Below are positions 24,373-32,837 of a stretch of 44,900 nt of DNA, in pieces. This stretch comes from Tissierellia bacterium (GTDB taxonomy: Bacteria > Bacillota > Clostridia > Tissierellales > Peptoniphilaceae). The DNA is taken from the NCBI GenBank assembly GCA_030537765.1, contig JAUNVH010000004.1:28198-73097 (forward strand), read 5' to 3'. Within the stretch, counting starts at the first letter, position 1, and every line of letters begins with the position of its first letter. A program made the position numbers and the translations under genes. The notes under the pieces were generated by a model that ran no database searches, was not told where the DNA came from, and saw nothing but the letters and a program-made list of their open reading frames with translations.

Positions 24373-25119
24373 ATGAACGAAATGATAAAGACACAATTAA
24401 ATCATAGGACTATTAGAGAATTTAAAGCTTGCAAAGTTAATCAAACAGATTTAGAAAATATTTTAAATGTTATAAACCGAACGGCAAACTCTATGGGCAT
24501 GCAATCTTTTAGCGTAATTAGAGTTACTGACAGAGATTTGAGAAAGAGATTATCAAAAGTTACTAATCAGGAATATATTATAAGAGTGCCGGAACTTTTA
24601 ATTTTTATAGTAGATCTATATAGAAATAACGAGATTGCAAAAGAGATGGGAGTTGAAAAATCTTTTGGCAGCGATATGGACAGATTTTTTCAAGGCTTTT
24701 CAGATGCGATTTTGGCTGCGCAAAATGCAATTAATGCAATTGAAGCTATGGACATGGGGGCTGTGTTTTTTGGCAGCATTTTAAACGATCCATTTAAAGT
24801 TGTAGAAATATTAAAACTTCCAAAACTAACTTTTCCTGCGCTTGGCTTGGGCTTTGGTGTTCCCAATCAAGAGCCACAATTGAAGCCTAGAATGGATTTG
24901 AAATTGAAAGTTTTTGAAAATGAATATAAAACATTCGATAATTATTTAGAAGAGATTGAAGAATATGATAAAGAGATGAAAAAATATTACGATCTTAGAA
25001 ATACTAAAAAGCCATTAGATGCTTTTTCAGAGCAAATCGCAGATAGATTTTCGAAAAGAGACGATTTGCGAGCCAATATTTTAGACTATATCAAAGAACA
25101 AGGTTTTCAATTTAAATAA
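24373..25119 (+). CDS. NAD(P)H-dependent nitroreductase/flavin reductase (NfsA/FRP-like)
   Basis: A 248-aa FMN oxidoreductase of the nitroreductase superfamily. The FMN-phosphate contact lies in LNHRTIREFK at the start. NSMGMQSFSVIRV and the alanine-rich helix DAILAAQNAINAIEAMDMGAVFFGS are typical, as is PALGLGFG. The C-terminal part (from ~185) forms the excursion characteristic of the NfsA/flavin reductase group. The natural substrate is unknown (quinones, nitro compounds or free flavin). The ATG at 24373, 5 nt after GAGGTGA, is preferred over the in-frame GTG at 24364. It is followed by a GNAT gene that has its own extended -10 promoter. Confidence 0.9.
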   Translation: MNEMIKTQLNHRTIREFKACKVNQTDLENILNVINRTANSMGMQSFSVIRVTDRDLRKRLSKVTNQEYIIRVPELLIFIVDLYRNNEIAKEMGVEKSFGSDMDRFFQGFSDAILAAQNAINAIEAMDMGAVFFGSILNDPFKVVEILKLPKLTFPALGLGFGVPNQEPQLKPRMDLKLKVFENEYKTFDNYLEEIEEYDKEMKKYYDLRNTKKPLDAFSEQIADRFSKRDDLRANILDYIKEQGFQFK

Positions 25120-25137
25120 GTATTTGCAAACGCTTTA

Positions 25138-25146
25138 TGTTATAAT
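25138..25146 (+). promoter_or_regulatory. Extended -10 promoter before the GNAT gene
   Basis: TGTTATAAT (TG-N-TATAAT), 25 nt upstream of the GNAT start region. It probably begins the transcript for GNAT, AMMECR1/Memo, radical SAM and lipoprotein genes, which follow closely. Confidence 0.45.
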
Positions 25147-25171
25147 AGATTAAAGAGGTGATGTGAAAATT

Positions 25172-25696
25172 ATGCCTGAACTGAAAAAGATTGATGCTAA
25201 GGATTTGCCCGATGAGATCTATTTTGAAACTTCTAGTCGTGAAGCTTATCACATTAGAATTAATTCATCTTCTAGAACGCTAAATACGCGTTTAGAAAAG
25301 AAAGAGAATTTAGTTGTAAGACTTAGACTCGACAGACTTAACTTTGAACCGTTTAAAGAATTTTCAAAAGCTTATGCATTTAAAGAAGGGGACAAAAATT
25401 TGGCCTATTTGCAATACGGTTTTGATAAACGCTGCGAACGCTATGAAATATATAATATCTTTGTAGAAAAAGATTTTAGACGAAAAGGCTTAGGCCGCAT
25501 TTTGATGGAAAAAGTTTTAGAAGATATCGATAAAAATATCTATATTGTGGCCAGAGTTAGAAGTGACAATGTAGATGCCGTCGATTTTTTTGAAAGCTTT
25601 GGCTTTGAAATTATTGGCCACGATCTATATGCATATTCTAATGACGGCTTGGAAAAACAGAGTATAGAATTAATTTTGGGCAAATTTAAATCTTAG
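25172..25696 (+). CDS. GNAT-family N-acetyltransferase
   Basis: A 174-aa protein whose second half (~75-174) is a GNAT domain. IYNIFVEKDFRRKGLGRILM is the acetyl-CoA pyrophosphate-binding motif (R/Q-x-x-G-x-G/A). It is followed by IYIVARVRSDNVDAVDFFESFGFEI, the usual end of the fold. The first ~70 residues are not recognised. The substrate is unknown. The start is uncertain: GTG at 25163 or ATG at 25172; the spacing from AGGTGAT favours the ATG. The next gene begins 11 nt after its stop, so it forms a transcription unit with the AMMECR1/Memo genes. Confidence 0.85.
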   Translation: MPELKKIDAKDLPDEIYFETSSREAYHIRINSSSRTLNTRLEKKENLVVRLRLDRLNFEPFKEFSKAYAFKEGDKNLAYLQYGFDKRCERYEIYNIFVEKDFRRKGLGRILMEKVLEDIDKNIYIVARVRSDNVDAVDFFESFGFEIIGHDLYAYSNDGLEKQSIELILGKFKS

Positions 25697-25706
25697 GGGG
25701 GATATA

Positions 25707-27047
25707 ATGGATAAGATTTTAGGAGCGATAATTTCTCCGCATCCGCCGATAATTGTAGAAGAAATTGGAGGATTTGAGCGCCTAAAAGCAAAAAAAACTA
25801 TAGAATCGATGGAAGAAATTTCAAATATTGTAGCCAAACTTGAGCCTGAAACTATTGTTATAATTTCGCCACATGGCAATGCATTTAGAGATGCTATGAA
25901 TATAAATGGAAGCAAAGTTCTAAAGGGCAATTTCAATCAATTTGGAAATTTTTCATTAAATTTCAGTTTTGAAAATGATTTTGATTTGGCTAAAGAGATC
26001 TATAAAATTTCAAACGAAGAAGAAAAAATTTCAATTCTTATGGACGAAGAAATTAAATCGCTCTACGATTTAGATAGTAATTTAGACCATGGCGCTTTGG
26101 TGCCTCTCTATTTTATCGACAAGGCATATAAAAACTTTAAAATCGTATCTATAACTTATGGTCTATTAGATCCAAAAAAGCTATATAATTTTGGAAAAGC
26201 AATTAAAAAAGCAGCAATCAATTTGAACAGAAAGACAATTTTAATCGCATCTGGAGATCTTTCGCACAAATTGAAAAAAGATGGACCATATGGATTTGAT
26301 AAAATGGGGCCAATATTTGACGAAGAGATTGAAAAAATGGTCGCTGAAGAGAGATTCGAAGATATTGTAAACTTTGACGAAGAGATTTCTGTACCTGCGG
26401 CAGAATGTGGACTTAGAAGTTTTCAGACGATGGCAGGCTTTTTAGATAATTTAAAAACTAAAACTAAAGTCTATTCAAACGAAGGGCCATATGGGATTGG
26501 CTATATGGTAGCATTTATTGAAAATATCTTGGAAGATGAATATATAAATTTAGCTCGCAAGGCGATTGAAGAATTTGTGCTAAAAGATTCTATCTACGAA
26601 TACAAGGGACAGAATTCTGAACTATTAAATAATAGGGCAGGCGCCTTTGTAAGTCTTCATAAATTTAGAGAATTGAGAGGCTGCATCGGAACATTTTTGC
26701 CGACTAAAGAAAATTTGGCAAAGGAGATTGTTTCGAATGCAATTTCTGCTGCAACTAAAGACCCAAGATTTATGCCTTTAAATAAATCAGAACTAAATGA
26801 TATTGAAATTTCTGTAGATATATTATCAAAACCTGAAAAGATAAAATCTCTTGATGAACTAGATGTAAAAAAATATGGCATTATAGTATCAAAAGGTTGG
26901 CGAAGGGGATTATTATTGCCAAATTTAGATGGAGTAGATACAGTTGAAAAGCAAATTGCCATTTGCAAACAAAAGGCCGGCATATCCCAATTTGAAGATG
27001 TCGAAATAGAAAAGTTTAAGGTCAGGCGCCATGAAAAAACTGACTGA
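25707..27047 (+). CDS. Fused Memo-like/AMMECR1 protein of the AmmeMemoRadiSam system
   Basis: A 446-aa fusion. Residues 1-~272 are a class III extradiol-dioxygenase/Memo-like domain with His12 (SPHPP), His56 (SPHGNAF), His128 (LDHGALVPL) and His187 (SGDLSH) at the expected metal positions. Residues ~275-440 are an AMMECR1 domain with the invariant LRGCIGT (323-329) and DPRFMPL. Separate or fused, these two domains accompany one radical SAM enzyme in many bacteria and archaea (named AmmeMemoRadiSam system A, B and radical SAM). The chemical task of the system has not been settled to my knowledge. GGGGGATA lies before the ATG. The end overlaps the radical SAM gene by 17 nt. Confidence 0.93.
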   Translation: MDKILGAIISPHPPIIVEEIGGFERLKAKKTIESMEEISNIVAKLEPETIVIISPHGNAFRDAMNINGSKVLKGNFNQFGNFSLNFSFENDFDLAKEIYKISNEEEKISILMDEEIKSLYDLDSNLDHGALVPLYFIDKAYKNFKIVSITYGLLDPKKLYNFGKAIKKAAINLNRKTILIASGDLSHKLKKDGPYGFDKMGPIFDEEIEKMVAEERFEDIVNFDEEISVPAAECGLRSFQTMAGFLDNLKTKTKVYSNEGPYGIGYMVAFIENILEDEYINLARKAIEEFVLKDSIYEYKGQNSELLNNRAGAFVSLHKFRELRGCIGTFLPTKENLAKEIVSNAISAATKDPRFMPLNKSELNDIEISVDILSKPEKIKSLDELDVKKYGIIVSKGWRRGLLLPNLDGVDTVEKQIAICKQKAGISQFEDVEIEKFKVRRHEKTD

Positions 27048-27885
27048 AGCGAAATACTATAAAAAACTCGACAATAATAATATTAGATGCACATTATGCC
27101 CACATTTTTGTCCAATTCCCGAGGATATGATTGGGGCTTGTGGCATCAGAAAAAATATTGATGGAACTCTTTTTGCATTAGATGACGGATATATAAGCTC
27201 TTGTGGTTACGATCCGATTGAAAAAAAGCCGCTTATGAATTACAAAAGAGCTTCCAATATATTTTCGATAGGAGGTTTTGGCTGCAATCTCAGATGTGAT
27301 TTTTGTCAAAACTTTGAAATTCTTTATAATAAATCTTTAAGAAATTACGTAGAAGATGAATTTTTGCTCGAAATGGCAAAAAAGCATAATTCTATCGGAA
27401 TTGCTTATACTTACAATGAACCGTTTATCAATTATGAAATGCTTTTAAGACTTGCCAAAAAAATCAAAGCTCAAAATCAGGACAATATAATTGTGACAAA
27501 CGGATTTATAAACGAAAAACCGCTCAAAGAAATATTGCCGTATATTGATGCGATGAATATTGATTTAAAAATGAATGATCAAGAAAAATATCGCGAAATC
27601 TGCGGTGCAGATTTAATGCCTGTGAAGAGAACTATAAAGCTTGCTCATGAGAAAACTCATGTAGAAATTACAATTTTGCTAATCGATTCTTTAAATACAG
27701 ATGACAAAAAGTTAAATGAAACAGCAAATTGGATAGCTTGTATAGATAAGAAAATTCCTGTGCATTTATCTCGATATTTTCCAAACTTTATGCGTAATGA
27801 CCCTCCAACTAGCATTGAGACAATAAAGAGGGCATATAAGATATTTAAAAAATATTTAGATTACGTATATCTTGGAAATGTATAA
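27031..27885 (+). CDS. amrS: AmmeMemoRadiSam system radical SAM enzyme
   Basis: A 284-aa radical SAM protein. The cluster motif is Cys85-x3-Cys89-x2-Cys92 in FGCNLRCDFCQN. A second set of cysteines near the N-terminus (CTLCPHFCPI, residues 20-27, and Cys37) may hold another metal. GIAYTYNEPFINYE and AMNIDLK are typical of the pyruvate formate-lyase-activase-like group to which this family belongs. It is read in a frame overlapping the end of the Memo/AMMECR1 gene, so the two proteins are coupled. The family name reflects constant gene association; the substrate is not known. Confidence 0.93.
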   Translation: MKKLTEAKYYKKLDNNNIRCTLCPHFCPIPEDMIGACGIRKNIDGTLFALDDGYISSCGYDPIEKKPLMNYKRASNIFSIGGFGCNLRCDFCQNFEILYNKSLRNYVEDEFLLEMAKKHNSIGIAYTYNEPFINYEMLLRLAKKIKAQNQDNIIVTNGFINEKPLKEILPYIDAMNIDLKMNDQEKYREICGADLMPVKRTIKLAHEKTHVEITILLIDSLNTDDKKLNETANWIACIDKKIPVHLSRYFPNFMRNDPPTSIETIKRAYKIFKKYLDYVYLGNV

Positions 27886-27907
27886 TCTTATAAAGAGAGG
27901 TAATATT

Positions 27908-29908
27908 ATGAAAAAAAGATTAGTCCTATTAATCGCAATTTTGCTTATGCTCTCAGCTTGCTCTAAAAAAGAAGCTCCCAAACCAGCTTCTGAAAACGCA
28001 AGTCCCATCGCCGATGAGCTAAAAGATTCTGTTAATAAAAGAGAAGAAAAGAAAGAAAAAGAAAAACCAGCAAGAGGGAAAAAAGACGACAGAGAAAAAG
28101 AAGAAGAAAAACCCAAAAAAGACGAAGAATTTATTTTTGAAAATTCTAAAATGGCAATAGTTACAACTGAAGATGAAATTTTAATGCTAAGTAGTAATTT
28201 TGACGAATATAGAAAAATAAAAGGCATACCTTTAGAAGAAATTAATTTTTATAATACGACAGAAGCCGCAATAGATGATGATAATAATCTACTATTTATG
28301 ACATATGGTATGCCCCAAGCTGAAGAAGTTTTCGAAGATCCGATCTGTTCTTTGGCAGTTGGAGATTTGAATACTCAAGGCGATATAAATATGCAAAAAA
28401 TTATCTCGAATGTAAATTGCATATTCGATATATATAGGGGCAAAATTTTTTATAGTGGCAAAAAAGGTGGCCTATTGGAATATGATATTGAGAAAAAAGA
28501 GTATAAGATTATAGAAAAAGAGCCGTGTTTTCAAACTGTATTTAAAGAAGATATTGTGTATTATGTCTTAGATTTTGGTCAAGGCGAAAAAACTGGTCTA
28601 TACGCATATGATCTAAAAAATGGCGAAAAAGAGAAGCTAAGTTTAGATGGAGAATTTGTAACTGCTCTGTATGACGAATATTCTGATGATAAAATAGTCG
28701 TTTATAGTGAAGACTCTTACGATATTATTATAAGAGATAGAATTTCAGGCGAAGAACTCTTGAGATGTCCTCAAAATCACTTTATATCGTTTTCGCCAGA
28801 TATTGGTGGATACTTTGCAAGAATTAGAGAAGATCAAGATAAGGGCAATATTTTGCAGACTCTAATTCACGATATTACTATGGGTGATTTAGACCATATC
28901 AAAGATATGAAAGAACCAAAGGCCGAAGATTTTGCAACCGACGAAGAGTTTTATAAGGCAAATGACGAATATATAAGAAATGAAAATATAATTTTTGCAA
29001 AAGAAAGATATGATGAGTATCTGGAAGAAGAATTAGAAAGCACTCCTTATTTTGAAACAGATCTATATTATTTAGCTCCCGATGGAGAAGAAAGTCTAGT
29101 AGAAAAGAATGTGGAGCTTCAAAGAGTTGCAGTCTTTGGAAATGGAATGATTGGCATAAATCGCGGTTGCGAAAAACAGCTCAGAGAAAGCGATGTCTAT
29201 TCTCTAGACAGTATTATCTACGGACTTTTAGATTATGAAGTTAAGCCCGAAGCGCTTACAATTATAGATAAAGGAAAAGTTCTTGGCGAAATGGACATTG
29301 AACTTCCTTGCAACAAAGGAGATTATGACGAATTTAATGAGCTTTACTATGTGCATATTTCTGACACATACAATATGAAAATCGATATTTATGATAAGAA
29401 TTTTAAAAAGCTCACAAATGAAAATATGCATGTTCAAGAAGTTAGAACTAGATTCAATGGCGATATTGTTTTGACTGAATACGATCAGGAGGAAGAAGTA
29501 TCTAGAGCTTATATCTTAAATAAGAATAAACTTGAAAAGCTGTTTGAGATAGATACATCAATATTTTATGATCTATTTACTGAAAGGGAAGATTTGATCA
29601 GATTTACATCAATTTATGAATTTGAGCAAAACGAAATCATAGAATACGATATGAAATCGAAAAACATATCTAGACAAGATGGAATGATAAAAAGAGATCT
29701 TGGAGAAAATAATTACTATGAGCTATTAAATTATCTAGAAGAAGAAAATATAAACGGAGTTCCTTATCTTGATATTATTTTAAAAGATAAAAATGGAGAG
29801 CATAGTTTTATTGCAACGCAAGCATATTTATATGATGGTAATATAAAGAGTATGGAATTTGATTATGCCAAACCATGTCTTTATTCAGGAGTTTCTATGG
29901 GACGATAG
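27908..29908 (+). CDS. Large lipoprotein of unknown function
   Basis: A 666-aa predicted lipoprotein with lipobox LSAC (Cys18). Residues ~30-75 are a linker made almost only of Lys, Glu, Asp and Arg. The rest is rich in beta-strand-like repeats with Tyr/Asp/Gly turns (IYRGKIFYSGKKGGLLEYDI is one such unit), which suggests a surface beta-propeller-like fold similar to periplasmic WD40/PD40-type proteins. I do not recognise a family. No enzymatic motif is visible. GAGAGGTAA lies before the ATG, 22 nt after the radical SAM stop, so it is probably in the same operon, though a functional tie is unproven. Confidence 0.7.
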   Translation: MKKRLVLLIAILLMLSACSKKEAPKPASENASPIADELKDSVNKREEKKEKEKPARGKKDDREKEEEKPKKDEEFIFENSKMAIVTTEDEILMLSSNFDEYRKIKGIPLEEINFYNTTEAAIDDDNNLLFMTYGMPQAEEVFEDPICSLAVGDLNTQGDINMQKIISNVNCIFDIYRGKIFYSGKKGGLLEYDIEKKEYKIIEKEPCFQTVFKEDIVYYVLDFGQGEKTGLYAYDLKNGEKEKLSLDGEFVTALYDEYSDDKIVVYSEDSYDIIIRDRISGEELLRCPQNHFISFSPDIGGYFARIREDQDKGNILQTLIHDITMGDLDHIKDMKEPKAEDFATDEEFYKANDEYIRNENIIFAKERYDEYLEEELESTPYFETDLYYLAPDGEESLVEKNVELQRVAVFGNGMIGINRGCEKQLRESDVYSLDSIIYGLLDYEVKPEALTIIDKGKVLGEMDIELPCNKGDYDEFNELYYVHISDTYNMKIDIYDKNFKKLTNENMHVQEVRTRFNGDIVLTEYDQEEEVSRAYILNKNKLEKLFEIDTSIFYDLFTEREDLIRFTSIYEFEQNEIIEYDMKSKNISRQDGMIKRDLGENNYYELLNYLEEENINGVPYLDIILKDKNGEHSFIATQAYLYDGNIKSMEFDYAKPCLYSGVSMGR

Positions 29909-29917
29909 AAATTATCA

Positions 29918-29946
29918 TTTGCAAATTAGTCAGACTGTGATATAAT
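29918..29946 (+). promoter_or_regulatory. Promoter of the ribU riboswitch transcript
   Basis: TTTGCA (29918-29923), a 17-bp spacer with TGA directly before TATAAT (29941-29946), so a combined -35 and extended -10. The start falls just before the FMN riboswitch. Confidence 0.6.
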
Positions 29947-29956
29947 AAATTTGATA

Positions 29957-30064
29957 TCTTCAGGGCGAGGTGTAATTCCTCACCGGCGGTGATAGTCCGC
30001 GAGTTCTAGCGAACCGAATTGGTGAAATTCCAATACCGACAGTTAAAGTCTGGATGAGAGAAGT
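29957..30064 (+). ncRNA. FMN riboswitch (RFN element)
   Basis: The conserved core of the FMN aptamer is read directly: AGGGCGAGGTGTAATTCCTC, ACCGGCGGTGATAGTCCGCG, GAACCGAATTGGTG, then ACCGACAGTTAAAGTCTGGA and TGAGAGAAG. It senses flavin mononucleotide. The expression platform follows: a hairpin AGCCCCGA/TCGGGGCT (30082-30104) ending in AATTTTA. There is also CCCAAA/TTTGGG immediately before the GGGAGG of the next gene, which could mask its ribosome site. Confidence 0.97.
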
Positions 30065-30081
30065 ATTCATTATGAAACGAA

Positions 30082-30108
30082 AGCCCCGAAGTAAAATCGG
30101 GGCTAATT
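30082..30108 (+). terminator. Riboswitch expression-platform hairpin
   Basis: AGCCCCGA (30082-30089) and TCGGGGCT (30097-30104) form a strong stem followed by a short AATTTT. The short T-run leaves open whether it ends transcription or works together with the ribosome-site hairpin just downstream (about 30114-30128). Confidence 0.7.
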
Positions 30109-30138
30109 TTATGCCCCAAATTTTGGGAGGAGATATAC

Positions 30139-30744
30139 TTGAAAACAAAAGACATCACAGGAACGAATCAAAACACAAGAAATCTTATTAGGACGGCTCT
30201 ATTAGGAGCAATTGCATTTATGTTAATGTTCATCGATATGCCGCTAAGCTTTATTGCACCATCATTTATGAAACTCGATCTATCAGATGTGCCAGCACTT
30301 ATTGGAGGCTTTGCAATGGGGCCAGTATATGGGGCGGGAATACAATTAGTAAAAAATCTACTAAATGTAACTAAGACTTCCACAATGGGAGTAGGCGAAC
30401 TTTCAAACTTTATAGTAGGTTCAACTTTTGTAATTACAGCATCTATTATCTATAAGAGAAGGCATAATTTAAAAGGCGCAATGATTGGACTATTTTTTGG
30501 AGTTTTGGCAATGTCGACACTTGCTTGCCTTAGCAATTATTTTGTAATCTTTCCGCTATATGGAAAAATTGCGATTCCAATGGAAACCATAATAAATATG
30601 GGCAGGGCAATAAATCCTCAAATAGATGGCTTAAAAGCGATGATACTCTTTTCAGTATTGCCATTTAATTTGATAAAAGGTTCTGTAAACGCCATTGCTA
30701 CATTATTATTATATAAAAAAATATCGCCGATATTAAAAAATTAG
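30139..30744 (+). CDS. ribU: Riboflavin ECF transporter, substrate-binding S component
   Basis: A 201-aa membrane protein with about six helices that binds riboflavin and works with a shared ECF energising module (not in this window). FMKLDLSDVPALIGGFAMGP is the RibU family hallmark. The FMN riboswitch in front confirms flavin as the ligand. It begins with a TTG codon 8 nt after GGGAGGAG; no better ATG exists at the N-terminus. Its own terminator follows. The absence of rib synthesis genes nearby suggests reliance on uptake, but the rest of the genome is not seen. Confidence 0.94.
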   Translation: MKTKDITGTNQNTRNLIRTALLGAIAFMLMFIDMPLSFIAPSFMKLDLSDVPALIGGFAMGPVYGAGIQLVKNLLNVTKTSTMGVGELSNFIVGSTFVITASIIYKRRHNLKGAMIGLFFGVLAMSTLACLSNYFVIFPLYGKIAIPMETIINMGRAINPQIDGLKAMILFSVLPFNLIKGSVNAIATLLLYKKISPILKN

Positions 30745-30751
30745 ACTTTAA

Positions 30752-30782
30752 AATCTCAGAATATACTCTGAGATTTTTTTTG
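30752..30782 (+). terminator. Terminator after ribU
   Basis: AATCTCAGA (30752-30760) and TCTGAGATT (30767-30775) form a hairpin followed by a T-run. Confidence 0.9.
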
Positions 30783-30807
30783 CCAAAATTCAATTGCTAA
30801 TATAATA

Positions 30808-30816
30808 TGATATAAT
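30808..30816 (+). promoter_or_regulatory. Extended -10 promoter of the methyltransferase/activator operon
   Basis: TGATATAAT, 20 nt upstream of the start codon of the methyltransferase-like gene. Confidence 0.5.
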
Positions 30817-30835
30817 AATAAAACGAGGTGAGCTT

Positions 30836-31396
30836 ATGGATTATAGACAGATTGCAATAAAGAGAAATGAAATATTTGAAGAAAAATTGAAGATGAAAAA
30901 TTTTGGTAGATTAAAGCTTTCTGGAACAATTTACGAGGCATTTAGTAGATATTTAAAAGATTCTAAAAGCTATTTACAATTTTTTTGCGCTAACGGGTAT
31001 TATCTAAAATATGCCGAACATTTTGGCGCAGAAAATATTTTTGGCATAGATCCTTCAAATATAGCAATAGATATTTCAAGAGAGCAATTTAAAAATTCCA
31101 ATTGCAAAAATATGTTCATCTCAAGTGGCTCAGAAATCTTAATTTCATTTGACGATGAATCGATAGATGCAATTATTTTAACAGATATTCCGAAAGAGAT
31201 AATCTATTATGACGGACAATATATATTCGACTCACTTTATAGAATTTTAAAAACAAATGGCAAAATATTTGCAATAAAAGACGAGGCAAATGCCATCACA
31301 TTAGAAAGTTTTATAGAAATTAAAAAAATGAAGATAATCTATAATAAAAAACTTGATGAAATTAATTCAAAAGAATTGATAATTATGGAGAAATGA
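30836..31396 (+). CDS. Class I SAM-dependent methyltransferase-like protein
   Basis: A 186-aa protein with the Rossmann-like methyltransferase fold: a first strand YLQFFCANGYYLKYAEHFG, the acidic end of strand 2 in NIFGIDPSNIAIDISRE, a strand 4 region IDAIILTDIPKE, and the post-strand YRILKTNGKIFAIK. The usual GxGxG of motif I is replaced by C-A-N-G, so SAM binding may be changed or lost. The substrate is unknown. GAGGTGAGC lies in front of the ATG. The sigma-54 activator gene begins 1 nt after its stop, so the two are translated together; a role in the same signalling process is possible. Confidence 0.7.
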   Translation: MDYRQIAIKRNEIFEEKLKMKNFGRLKLSGTIYEAFSRYLKDSKSYLQFFCANGYYLKYAEHFGAENIFGIDPSNIAIDISREQFKNSNCKNMFISSGSEILISFDDESIDAIILTDIPKEIIYYDGQYIFDSLYRILKTNGKIFAIKDEANAITLESFIEIKKMKIIYNKKLDEINSKELIIMEK

Positions 31397-31397
31397 A

Positions 31398-32807
31398 ATG
31401 CTAACTAGAGAATTTTTATATCAAAATGAATTATTTGACAATATATTAGACCATTGCAATTCTGGCTTAAATGTAGTTGACGAAGAGGGAAAAATTGTCT
31501 ATGTCAATAAAATTTCAGCAGAATATGCAAATTCTACTGTCGAAGAGATGATTGGTAAAAAAATTGATAAATTTTATCCCAATGCGATGCTATTAAATGT
31601 TTTAAAAAATGAAAAAATAGTATTAGATAAAAAGATTCACTATGTGGGCGACAAACGCTATGTCGTAAGCTCTTATCCAATTTATGTAAATGGAGAATTC
31701 TGTGGTGCATTTTCAGTTTTTAGAGACATCAGAGAAATTGACGATTTGAATAGAAAAATTCAGTCGCTCGAATTGCATCTAAGTCTAAGTGAAAGAGATT
31801 ACAATATCTCACAAGTAATTGGCAGCGAAGGCTCGATGAAAGATATAATTATAAAAGCAAAAAGATCTATCGGCTCAATAGGAGGGCCTAGACATTCGAT
31901 CATCTTTGGCGAATCGGGAACTGGCAAGACAATGCTTGCAAATCTAATGTATTCATATGCAAAAGAGATTGGAGTATTGGCATCAGATGCTCCGTTTATT
32001 GAAGTAAACTGTGCTCAGTATACTAATCCCGACATAGCCGCTTTAGAAATTTTTGGCTCAGAAGAGGGAGCATATACTGGCGCAAAACAGAGAAAAGGGC
32101 TTTTAGAAAGAGCCAATGGTGGAATACTATTTTTAGACGAAGCGCATGCATTGGAACATTATCAAATGCTATTATTAAAAGCTGTGGAAAGCGGGAGCTT
32201 TAGAAGATTGGGAGGCAACAGAGATATATCTGTCGATGTAATCATAATTGCAGCATCTACTAAGAATCTAAAAGAAGAATTGCTTCCAGAGCTCTATCAA
32301 CGGCTTGCACAGTATGAGCTGCATCTACCAACTTTCAAAGAGCGAAGTTATTTAGAAAAAGAAGAGCTTTTAAATCATTTCGTAAGCCAGTATGAAGAGG
32401 CGGTAAAAGAGCTACACAATATAAATTATAAAGTAGAATTTTCAGATGCGGCAAAAAAACTTTTATTTCGCGGAGAATATCCCAGAAATATTAGACAGTT
32501 TAAAGATTTTATAAATTATTCAATAGACTCAGCAGCGCCTTTAATATCAGATCTCAAAGGTGAAAATTCTATTTCCACATTAGTTAAAGTAGAAAATTTG
32601 CCATTTGAAATATTGCCCATGGATTTAAAATATAGAGAGAATGAAAATATAAATGAAACGGTCGAAGATATAATAGATCGATTAGAAGAAGAAGGGCTAG
32701 GCGCCAGAAGAATTTCTAACAGTCTAAAGAAAATGGGCTACAATATAGAATATTACCAAGTTGCATACTATCAACGCAAAAAGAAACGAAGAGATTCTAA
32801 CAATTGA
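31398..32807 (+). CDS. Sigma-54-dependent transcriptional activator with PAS domain
   Basis: A 469-aa activator of sigma-54 RNA polymerase. A PAS sensor domain is at ~10-120 (NSGLNVVDEEGKIVYVN...FSVFRDIRE). The AAA+ domain is at ~135-390 with Walker A GESGTGKT (171-178), the sigma-54 contact loop as GAYTGA (224-229; more often GAFTGA) and Walker B ILFLDE (243-248). The DNA-binding end is not the usual Fis type. It reads IIDRLEEEGLGARRISNSLKKMG and ends in a lysine/arginine tail. Co-transcribed with the methyltransferase-like gene. Its targets are unknown; the sigma-54 promoters at 32983 and 43623 in this window are candidates. Confidence 0.88.
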   Translation: MLTREFLYQNELFDNILDHCNSGLNVVDEEGKIVYVNKISAEYANSTVEEMIGKKIDKFYPNAMLLNVLKNEKIVLDKKIHYVGDKRYVVSSYPIYVNGEFCGAFSVFRDIREIDDLNRKIQSLELHLSLSERDYNISQVIGSEGSMKDIIIKAKRSIGSIGGPRHSIIFGESGTGKTMLANLMYSYAKEIGVLASDAPFIEVNCAQYTNPDIAALEIFGSEEGAYTGAKQRKGLLERANGGILFLDEAHALEHYQMLLLKAVESGSFRRLGGNRDISVDVIIIAASTKNLKEELLPELYQRLAQYELHLPTFKERSYLEKEELLNHFVSQYEEAVKELHNINYKVEFSDAAKKLLFRGEYPRNIRQFKDFINYSIDSAAPLISDLKGENSISTLVKVENLPFEILPMDLKYRENENINETVEDIIDRLEEEGLGARRISNSLKKMGYNIEYYQVAYYQRKKKRRDSNN

Positions 32808-32837
32808 TTAGTTAAAATATAAATTAATGGAACAAAT

